Assembly: GCA_934667465.1 (NCBI GenBank)
Contig: CAKUMG010000347.1
Span: 1 to 6,468, forward strand
Origin: an uncultured Actinoplanes sp.
GTDB taxonomy: Bacteria; Actinomycetota; Actinomycetes; Mycobacteriales; Micromonosporaceae
Reading direction: 5' to 3'
Length of the DNA stretch: 6,468 nt
The translations under genes and the position numbers were made by a program. The number at the start of each line of letters is the position of its first letter. Position 1 is the stretch's first letter. The notes below the pieces were generated by a model, which saw only the letters and a program-made list of their open reading frames with translations, was not told the DNA's origin and ran no database searches. This document shows positions 1 to 5,427 of this stretch, in pieces.

Positions 1-336
1 GACGACGGCGTTGATGCCGTGGTCAAGAACCCGGACCCATTCGTCGGTGGCGTGACGATCATCCAGGCCAAGCACTATAAGAACGTCGTGGGCGTCAATC
101 ACATCCGTGAGCTGGCTGGTGCTATGGAAGAGAAAAAGGCCGGTAGAGGCATCCTGGTCACGACATCCTGGTTCACCTCCGGTGGTCGGCAAAAGGCCTA
201 CGAGCATGGACGCATGCAACTGGTCGACGGCCAGAACCTCATATTTTTGATCAAGAAGTACGTCGGGAAAGACGTCGTCATCAGTGTGAAGCGGCCGAAG
301 AGTGCTACAACCATTGACCAGCCGGACCTGCCGTAA
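1..336 (+). CDS. Mrr-type restriction endonuclease, C-terminal part (5' truncated by window)
   Basis: The frame is open from base 1 to a TAA at 334-336, giving the last 111 residues of a longer protein; the true start lies left of the window. The visible part matches the Mrr catalytic domain (PD-(D/E)xK nuclease superfamily). The metal-binding Asp sits in DDGVDAVV (D5 of the visible part). The second catalytic motif has the Q-x-K form typical of Mrr (IIQAKHY, Q22/K24). The family segments V-x-x-I-R-E-L-A-G, GILVTTSWFT and LVDGQNLIFLI follow in the expected order. Members of this family cut DNA, often methylated or foreign DNA, in the cytoplasm. A specificity or winged-helix domain would be expected upstream but cannot be seen. 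The gene is clearly less GC-rich than the genes from 1508 on, which suggests horizontal acquisition. A GTG at 19 is in frame but would remove the catalytic Asp, so it is not a credible start. The family is clear; the exact target is unknown. Confidence 0.86.
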   Translation, partial: DDGVDAVVKNPDPFVGGVTIIQAKHYKNVVGVNHIRELAGAMEEKKAGRGILVTTSWFTSGGRQKAYEHGRMQLVDGQNLIFLIKKYVGKDVVISVKRPKSATTIDQPDLP

Positions 337-364
337 AGGTGACGACGGGAGCGGGCCGTGATTC

Positions 365-1375
365 GTGCGGCCTGCTGCAGTTGAGCATCACGCACGTATT
401 CGGAAGGCGGCGCCCACGGCTTTCGCCGCCTTTGTCGACGCGTTCGTCAACTCCGCGGTGCGGTGCGCGACGCTTCCGGGCGCCGACCTCGGACTTGCCG
501 ACCCCCTCGTGCGCCTGTGGCACGCACCCTCTCACGACGTCCGCCGCCATGCCGGCCACTGGCAGGAGCGCCTGAGCGGGGCGTCGCACGAGCTCCTCGG
601 CCGTACGTCGTCGCTCAGTCCGCGCGCCGACTCTCGGCTGGTGCATTACCGGGACTCGGTTCTCGGGCCGGCGCTCGGTACCCACGCGGCGACCGAGATG
701 CCCGGCAAGGCGTTGGACGACGAGTACCGAGCCTTCGCGGCCCGCAGCGGCTTGAGCTTTGCACAATTCGTGCTGGCATACGGCCTGGACTGGTACCGCC
801 GCGGGTACAGCTACCGCGGCTACGGTGATGTCTGGGTCGCCTTCCATCCATTGCGCGCAGACGCGCCGCTGGCAGGCGCTGCCGAGATAGCGAACGTCGG
901 CGGACCGCAGGAGGTGGCTTGGTTCAGCATTGTGATGGCTTACCTGCGAGCTGGCCGACTGGCCGCTGATCAGGTGCTGATCGCCGAAACCTTGGAGTCG
1001 TTGCGCGAAACGGTCCGCAGCCAGGACAGCGGATTCTCCAGTCGCGTGGCGGCGGCCGAGGCCGTCGAAGATCCGGCACGGCGGAAACAGCTTCGGCGTG
1101 AGGCAGTTGTGTCTGCCCTGTTGCGCGCCGGGATCCTGCCCGTTCCCCGCAAGGCAGCGACGACTCGGGGTGAGGTGGCCGGGGCAGCCGGCGAGGCTCT
1201 CGCCTCCGGGGTGGGCCTGCCGGGAGCCGGCCTGCTGGCACCGCTGCTCGGCACGGTCATCCGCGTGACGACCGGGTCGGCCGCCGCCATCCGGATCAGT
1301 TACCAGACGCGGCGGCTGCTGCGCCGCAGGTCGCTGTGGCGCGCCTTCGAGGTGCCGGGCCTGACTTCCGGCTGA
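365..1375 (+). CDS. Protein of unknown function downstream of the Mrr nuclease
   Basis: I do not recognise this 336-residue protein. The frame is stopped by a TGA at 359-361, so GTG 365 is the first possible start; a purine-rich GGGAGCGG lies about 10 bases upstream. It begins 28 bases after the nuclease stop, so co-transcription is likely. Visible features: a His/Arg/Ala-rich N-terminal region (1-110); an aromatic, Arg/Gly-rich stretch around residues 139-162 (YGLDWYRRGYSYRGYGDVW); a probably helical middle (about 183-255) with Leu/Ala/Glu/Arg-rich segments; and a Gly/Ala/Leu-rich hydrophobic segment at about 273-310 (GVGLPGAGLLAPLLGTVI). A basic tail with RRLLRRRSLWR (about 317-326) follows. 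The hydrophobic-then-basic C terminus could be membrane-associated or a buried helical hairpin. There is no signal peptide and no catalytic motif I can name. Codon use is normal for a high-GC actinomycete, which supports a real gene. It may serve the nuclease, but only by position. Confidence 0.72.
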   Translation: MRPAAVEHHARIRKAAPTAFAAFVDAFVNSAVRCATLPGADLGLADPLVRLWHAPSHDVRRHAGHWQERLSGASHELLGRTSSLSPRADSRLVHYRDSVLGPALGTHAATEMPGKALDDEYRAFAARSGLSFAQFVLAYGLDWYRRGYSYRGYGDVWVAFHPLRADAPLAGAAEIANVGGPQEVAWFSIVMAYLRAGRLAADQVLIAETLESLRETVRSQDSGFSSRVAAAEAVEDPARRKQLRREAVVSALLRAGILPVPRKAATTRGEVAGAAGEALASGVGLPGAGLLAPLLGTVIRVTTGSAAAIRISYQTRRLLRRRSLWRAFEVPGLTSG

Positions 1376-1507
1376 GCGACCTTCTTGCAGGGCGGCGTGA
1401 CACCGGCGGGGCGGTCACAAGCGGGGGGCGGGGGTTGTGAGTCGGCGTTATCACTGGGGAAACATGCAGGCTGTGGCTGCGAAATAGGGCATGGCGAGCA
1501 TCGGGCG
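1376..1507 (+). other. Intergenic spacer, probable nnaR control region
   Basis: These 132 bases separate the unknown gene from the preferred nnaR start. The nnaR frame stays open through most of it, back to a TTG at 1385 and a GTG at 1397. The encoded stretch is rich in Gly, Cys and His and does not resemble the HemD family, so I treat it as non-coding. It holds several GTGA/TCAC half sites (1397-1401, 1414-1418, 1437-1440, 1451-1454) that could be operators. The GAAATA at 1481-1486 is a possible -10-like hexamer, but I see no matching -35. No terminator with a T-run is visible after the upstream gene. Confidence 0.5.
1397..1418. repeat. Short inverted repeat GTGAC-n12-GTCAC upstream of nnaR
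   Basis: GTGAC at 1397-1401 and GTCAC at 1414-1418 are perfect inverted copies separated by 12 bases. Each arm also fits the gTnAC half site known for actinobacterial GlnR, although the central GaAAC element at the right spacing is missing. It lies about 90 bases before the preferred nnaR start. Five-base arms can occur by chance, so a role as operator is only a suggestion. Confidence 0.3.
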
Positions 1508-2656
1508 GTGACCTCGGGACAGATCGCTGACGGTGCGGGACCGCTCGCCGGATTCACCGTGGCCGTGACCGCGGAGCGGCGGCGGGAGGAGCTGGCCGCC
1601 CTGCTGGAGCGGCGCGGGGCGCGGGTGGTGGTGGCGCCCGCGCTGACCATCGTGCCGCTGGGGGATGACCAGGCGTTGCATGCGGCGACCGTGGCGTGTG
1701 TGGGGCTGGCGCCCGACATCGTGGTGGCGACGACCGGAATCGGGTTCCGGGGGTGGCTGGAGGCCGCCGAGGGGTGGGGGATGGGGGACACGCTGCGGGC
1801 GGCGCTCGGGCGGGCGCGGCTGATCGCGCGGGGTGCCAAGCCGTGCGGGGCGATCCGGGCGGCCGATCTGAGCGAGGACTGGTCGGCGGCCACCGAGTCC
1901 TCCGAGGAGATCCTCGAGCGGCTGCTGGAGCAGGGGATCGCCGGGCGGCGGATCGCGGTGCAGCTGCACGGGGGGCCGCAGGCGGAGTTCGTGGGGGCGT
2001 TGCGGGCGGCCGGGGCCGCGGTGGTGGAGATCCCGGTCTACCGGTGGACGCGGCCGGTGGATGTGACGCCGGTGCGGCGGCTGGTGGGGCAGGTGACCGC
2101 GGGGCAGATCGACGCGGTCACGTTCACGAGTTCGCCCGCGGTGCAGGCGCTGCTGGAGATCGCGGGCGACGCGGCGGGCGAGGTCCTCGACAAGATGAGG
2201 AGCAGGACGATGGCGGCCTGCGTGGGGCCGGTGACGGCGGCGCCGCTGATCCAGCAAGACATCCCGGTGGTGGTGCCGCAGCGCTCGCGGCTGGGGGCGC
2301 TGGTGCGGATCGTCACCGATGAGCTGCCCCGCCGGGCGGCGCGGCTGACGGTGGCCGGGGACGAGCTGCAGATCCGGGGGCATGCCGTGGTCATCGGCGG
2401 CCGGCTCCGGACGCTCGCGCCCGCGTCGATGGCGATCCTGGCCGCGCTGGCGGACCGGCCCGGTGCCGTCGTCGCCAAGGACCGCCTGGTCGCCGCGCTG
2501 CCACGCGGCACCGACGGGCATGCCGTGGACGTGGCGATCGCCCGGCTCCGGACCGCGCTGGGCGGCGGCCGACACATCGAGACCGTCATCAAACGCGGCT
2601 ACCGGTTGAAAGTCGACGCGCCGGGAAGCGACGCGCCGAGCCAGGTCGACGCATGA
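1508..2656 (+). CDS. nnaR: NnaR-like nitrate/nitrite assimilation regulator: HemD-like domain fused to winged helix
   Basis: This 382-residue protein joins two domains. Residues about 15-275 form a uroporphyrinogen-III synthase (HemD)-type bilobed fold, with the segments GFTVAVTAERR (15-25), ATTGIGFRGW (74-83), VTFTSSPAV (204-212) and ACVGPVTA (237-244). Residues about 285-369 form an OmpR/PhoB-type DNA-binding winged helix, with recognition helix HAVDVAIARLRTALG (338-352) and wing IETVIKRGYRLK (357-368). This architecture is that of NnaR, which works with GlnR on nitrate/nitrite genes in Streptomyces and Mycobacterium; Rv0260c of M. tuberculosis belongs to the same type. The neighbouring chelatase and nasA fit that role. 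I chose GTG 1508 because the family homology begins shortly after it; TTG 1385 would add 41 residues of Cys/Gly/His-rich sequence foreign to the family. No strong ribosome binding site precedes 1508, so a leaderless or weakly led transcript is possible. It may alternatively retain or have lost HemD enzyme activity; the sequence alone does not decide. Confidence 0.9.
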   Translation: MTSGQIADGAGPLAGFTVAVTAERRREELAALLERRGARVVVAPALTIVPLGDDQALHAATVACVGLAPDIVVATTGIGFRGWLEAAEGWGMGDTLRAALGRARLIARGAKPCGAIRAADLSEDWSAATESSEEILERLLEQGIAGRRIAVQLHGGPQAEFVGALRAAGAAVVEIPVYRWTRPVDVTPVRRLVGQVTAGQIDAVTFTSSPAVQALLEIAGDAAGEVLDKMRSRTMAACVGPVTAAPLIQQDIPVVVPQRSRLGALVRIVTDELPRRAARLTVAGDELQIRGHAVVIGGRLRTLAPASMAILAALADRPGAVVAKDRLVAALPRGTDGHAVDVAIARLRTALGGGRHIETVIKRGYRLKVDAPGSDAPSQVDA

Positions 2657-3300
2657 GCGCCCCGGTGCTGCTCGCCGTCGCCCACGGCACGAGATCGTCG
2701 ACCGGGCAGGAGCAGATCCGCCGCCTCGTGGACCGGGTCGCGGGACGGCTGCCGGGGGTGGAGGTGCGGCTCGCGTACGCGGACGTGCAACAGCCCCACG
2801 TCGGCGACGCCGTCCCCCGGGCCGGCACGGTCATCGTCCCCCTGCTGCTGTCCACGGGCTACCACGTCCGCGTGGACATCGCCGGGGCCGCGGCCCGCAG
2901 CGGAGCCGTCGTCGCGCCCCCGCTCGGCCCGGACCCGGCCCTCACCGAGATCCTCCGGCGCCACACCGGCGAAGCCGAGACGATCGTCCTGGCCGCGGCG
3001 GGATCGTCCGACCCGGCCTGGCGCGCCGACGTCGATCAGGTCGCCGCCGCGCTCGACGCCACCGTCGCGTACACCTCCGGCGACGAGAAGCGGGTCCCCG
3101 ACGTGGTGGCGCAGAAGAGAGCAGCGGGCGCCAAGCACGTCACCGTCGCCGCGTACCTGCTGGCCGAGGGGCTGTTCTACCGCTCCCTGCACCGCTCCGG
3201 CGCGGACGTGGTGACGCCACCACTGTGCACGGACCCGGAGATCGAAAGCGTCGTGGTGAAGCGCTACCTGGACCTCACAATGGCCGCGAGCCCGTTGTAG
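2653..3300 (+). CDS. CbiX/SirB-type sirohydrochlorin chelatase
   Basis: This 215-residue cytoplasmic protein belongs to the CbiX/SirB class II chelatases, which insert Fe (or Co) into sirohydrochlorin. Iron insertion gives siroheme, the cofactor of assimilatory nitrite and sulfite reductases. The N-terminal half holds both expected metal-site histidines: H11 in LLAVAHGTRSS and H71 in LLSTGYHVRVDI. The C-terminal half repeats the fold (VLAAAGSSDPAWR at 112-124; AAYLLAEGLFYRSL at 166-179). There the first histidine is replaced by Ala (AAGSS), so only the N-terminal site looks catalytic. The ATG overlaps the nnaR stop by 4 bases (ATGA), so the two genes are almost surely translationally coupled. 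A regulator of this type followed by a chelatase is also found in mycobacteria (Rv0260c-Rv0259c). The nitrate context favours ferrochelatase over cobaltochelatase, but metal choice cannot be read from the sequence. Confidence 0.9.
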   Translation: MSAPVLLAVAHGTRSSTGQEQIRRLVDRVAGRLPGVEVRLAYADVQQPHVGDAVPRAGTVIVPLLLSTGYHVRVDIAGAAARSGAVVAPPLGPDPALTEILRRHTGEAETIVLAAAGSSDPAWRADVDQVAAALDATVAYTSGDEKRVPDVVAQKRAAGAKHVTVAAYLLAEGLFYRSLHRSGADVVTPPLCTDPEIESVVVKRYLDLTMAASPL

Positions 3301-3307
3301 GGATTTG

Positions 3308-3334
3308 CGTACGCCGCGGCAACCCCGCGGTGCC
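3308..3334. promoter_or_regulatory. Candidate GlnR-like operator upstream of nasA
   Basis: Within the 69-base gap before nasA the arrangement is CGTAC, six bases, GCAAC, six bases, GTGCC. This keeps the spacing of the actinobacterial GlnR box (gTnAC-n6-GaAAC-n6-gTnAC) and gives AC-n9-AC at 3311-3312 and 3322-3323. GCAAC matches the central element at four of five bases, but both outer elements are imperfect. The position, about 36-62 bases before the GTG start, suits an activator or repressor site. This is a suggestion from spacing and partial match only. Confidence 0.3.
3312..3332. repeat. GC-rich hairpin in the chelatase-nasA gap
   Basis: CCGCGG at 3314-3319 and again at 3325-3330 can pair across a five-base loop (CAACC). 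One G-U pair and one C-G pair can extend the stem. No T-run follows, so it is not a canonical intrinsic terminator. It could attenuate read-through from the nnaR-chelatase unit into nasA, or simply reflect base composition. It overlaps the candidate GlnR-like element. Confidence 0.35.
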
Positions 3335-3369
3335 CGCCGCCGAAACGCGCGCTCGCGAGTATCGGAGCC

Positions 3370-5427
3370 GTGACAGCGACCGAGACACACTGCCCCTACT
3401 GCGCGCTGCAGTGCGGGATGCGGCTGACCGCATCGGCAGTGGAACCCACCGGCGCCGGCCTGTGCTCCAAGGGCTGGACCGCCGCCGAGCTGCTCGACCA
3501 CCCCGACCGCCTGCGCACCCCGCTCGTCAAGAAGCACGGCGTCTTCGAAGAAGCGACCTGGGACGAGGCCCTCGACGTCATCGCCGCCGCGATCCAGCGC
3601 AGTCAGGAGAGGTACGGCCCGGACAGCGTCGGCGCGTTCGGCGGCGGCGGGCTCACCAACGAGAAGGCGTACGCGCTCGGCAAGTTCGTCCGCGTCGCCC
3701 TGCGCTCGTCGGCGATCGACTACAACGGCCGGTTCTGCATGTCGTCGGCCGCCACCGCCGCGAACCGCACGCTCGGCATCGACCGCGGGCTGCCGTTCCC
3801 CCTCGAGGACGTGGGCCGGGCGCGCACGCTGCTGCTGGTGGGCGCGAACCCGGCCGAGGCGATGCCGCCGTCGATGCAGCACTTCGGGGCCGCGGCGAAG
3901 CGCATCGTCGTGGACCCGCGGCGCACGGCGACGGCCCGTGACGCGTACCTCCATCTGCGACCCCTGCCCGGCACGGACCTGGCCCTCGCAAACGGGCTGC
4001 TGCACATCGCGCTCCGGGAGGGCCTGACCGACGACGAGTACATCCGCGACCGCACCACCGGGTTCGACGCGGTCCGCGCGGCCGTCACCGGCTACTGGCC
4101 GCAGCGCGTCGAGCGGATGACCGGGGTCCCCGAGGCACACCTGCGCGAGACCATACGGCTGCTCGCCGCCGAGCGCCCGTCGATGATCCTCACCGCGCGC
4201 GGCGCCGAGCAGCACAGCAACGGCACGGACACCGCGCAGGCCTGGCTCAACCTGGCGCTCGCGCTCGGCCTGGTCGGCAAACCCTCCGAGGGGTACGGCA
4301 CCATCACCGGCCAGGGCAACGGTCAGGGCGGCCGCGAGCACGGCCTCAAGGCGGACCAGCTGCCCGGCTACCGGCGCCTCGACGACCCGGCCGCCCGCGC
4401 GCACGTCGCCGCGGTGTGGGGCGTGGACCCGGACGAGCTGCCCCGGCCGGGCCTGTCCGCGTACGAGATGCTCGACCGGCTCGGCACCCCCGGCGGCGTC
4501 CGCGTCCTGCTCGTGCTGGCCAGCAACATCGCCGTCTCCGCGCCGCACAGCTCGCACGTGATCGACCGGCTGCGGGCGCTCGACCTGCTGGTGGTGTCCG
4601 ACATCTTCCTCTCCGAGACGGCCGCGCTCGCCGACGTCGTGCTGCCCACCGCGCAGTGGGCCGAGGAGGAGGGCACGATGACCAACCTGGAGGGCCGGGT
4701 CATCCGCCGCCGGCGGGCCGTGCCACTGCCCGAAGGGGTGCGCACCGACCTGCGGTTCCTCACCGACCTGGCGGGACGGCTCGGGCGCGGCCGGTTCTTC
4801 ACCGCCGAGCCGCGTGAGGTGTTCGACGAGCTCCGGCGGGCCAGCGCGGGCGGCGTCGCCGACTACGCCGGGATCACCTACCAGCGGATCGAGCGGGAGG
4901 GCGGTGTGTTCTGGCCGTGCCCCGCCGAGGAGCACCCGGGCACGCCGCGCCTGTTCGCCGACGGGTTCCCGACCTCCGACGGGCGGGCGCGGTTCCACCG
5001 GGTCGAGCACCGGGACCCGCACGAGCTGCCGGACGACGACTACCCGTACGTGCTCACCACCGGCCGCCTCATGCGCCAGTACCAGAGCGGCACACAGACC
5101 CGCCGCGTCAAGGAACTGGCCGCCGCCGAACCCGAACCCGCCGCCGAACTGCACCCCGACCTGGCCCGCCGGCACGGCCTCGCCGACGGCGGCCTCGTCG
5201 AGCTGCGGACCCGGCGCGGCAGCACCCGGATGCGCGTGCGCTGCGACGCCGGCGCCCGGCCCGGCGTGGTGTTCGTCCCGTTCCACTGGCCGGGCGCGAA
5301 CGTGCTCACCGACCCGGCCCTCGACCGCCACTCGCGCATGCCCGCGTTCAAGGCGTGCGCGGTCGCCATCAGTCCCATCACCGAGGAAAACCTCACCGAG
5401 CAACCCATCACCGAGGAGGTCGGATGA
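3370..5427 (+). CDS. nasA: Assimilatory nitrate reductase catalytic subunit (molybdopterin oxidoreductase)
   Basis: This 685-residue enzyme reduces nitrate to nitrite in the cytoplasm using a Mo-bis-MGD cofactor and one [4Fe-4S] cluster. The cluster ligands are at the extreme N terminus: C8-x2-C11-x3-C15-x16-C32, followed by K34 as in the C-x-K-G motif of the family. The likely molybdenum ligand is C123 in DYNGRFCMSSA. The molybdopterin oxidoreductase core spans about 52-470 (for example GANPAEAMPP at 158-167 and LPTAQWAEEEGTMTN at 425-439). The Mo-dinucleotide binding domain covers about 559-668, from VLTTGRLMRQYQSGTQTRR. No Tat signal is present, which fits assimilatory NasA/NarB rather than periplasmic NapA. 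The C-terminal [2Fe-2S] BFD-like domain of some longer NasA proteins is absent, so electrons must come from a separate partner, plausibly the overlapping flavoprotein. GTG 3370 is chosen because the Cys motif starts eight codons later; the upstream GGAG is very close to it. The tail carries a small PITEE repeat. A formate dehydrogenase-like role is less likely given the nnaR context. Confidence 0.92.
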   Translation: MTATETHCPYCALQCGMRLTASAVEPTGAGLCSKGWTAAELLDHPDRLRTPLVKKHGVFEEATWDEALDVIAAAIQRSQERYGPDSVGAFGGGGLTNEKAYALGKFVRVALRSSAIDYNGRFCMSSAATAANRTLGIDRGLPFPLEDVGRARTLLLVGANPAEAMPPSMQHFGAAAKRIVVDPRRTATARDAYLHLRPLPGTDLALANGLLHIALREGLTDDEYIRDRTTGFDAVRAAVTGYWPQRVERMTGVPEAHLRETIRLLAAERPSMILTARGAEQHSNGTDTAQAWLNLALALGLVGKPSEGYGTITGQGNGQGGREHGLKADQLPGYRRLDDPAARAHVAAVWGVDPDELPRPGLSAYEMLDRLGTPGGVRVLLVLASNIAVSAPHSSHVIDRLRALDLLVVSDIFLSETAALADVVLPTAQWAEEEGTMTNLEGRVIRRRRAVPLPEGVRTDLRFLTDLAGRLGRGRFFTAEPREVFDELRRASAGGVADYAGITYQRIEREGGVFWPCPAEEHPGTPRLFADGFPTSDGRARFHRVEHRDPHELPDDDYPYVLTTGRLMRQYQSGTQTRRVKELAAAEPEPAAELHPDLARRHGLADGGLVELRTRRGSTRMRVRCDAGARPGVVFVPFHWPGANVLTDPALDRHSRMPAFKACAVAISPITEENLTEQPITEEVG
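5374..5417 (+). repeat. 14-bp direct repeat in the nasA 3' end
   Basis: CCCATCACCGAGGA occurs at 5374-5387 and again at 5404-5417, exactly ten codons apart. It encodes PITEE at residues 669-673 and 679-683, with a related LTEQ between. It lies beyond the last conserved domain and the second copy overlaps the ribosome binding site of the next gene. A local duplication of the gene end is the simplest explanation. Confidence 0.75.
5413..5420 (+). promoter_or_regulatory. Ribosome binding site of the NirB-like gene
   Basis: GAGGAGGT is a strong Shine-Dalgarno sequence inside the last codons of nasA, with four bases between GGAGG and the ATG at 5424. It fixes the start of the downstream gene and, with the ATGA overlap, supports coupled translation. 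Confidence 0.75.

Noticed and set aside
339..575. A 78-codon plus-strand frame starting just after the nuclease stop
   Set aside because: It overlaps the 336-residue frame out of phase, is Pro/Arg/Ser/Thr-rich, and has no supporting motif.
1447..1466. A GlnR box at GTTATCACTGGGGAAACATG
   Set aside because: GAAAC matches the central element, but the upstream gTnAC partner is off by one base in spacing or mismatched, so it is weaker than the nasA-proximal candidate.
1451..2575. A 374-codon minus-strand frame opposite nnaR
   Set aside because: The translation is dominated by Arg, His, Pro and Gln with no domain signal. The plus-strand HemD and winged-helix motifs explain the region.
3312..3332. 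Intrinsic terminator between the chelatase and nasA genes
   Set aside because: The stem is GC-rich but has no following T-run, so only a hairpin is reported.
2599..5403. A 934-codon open frame on the minus strand opposite the chelatase and nasA genes
   Set aside because: Its protein is a low-complexity mix of Arg, Gly, Val, Asp and Ala with no recognisable domain. The opposite strand encodes clear chelatase and NasA motifs. Long antisense frames are expected in very GC-rich genes.
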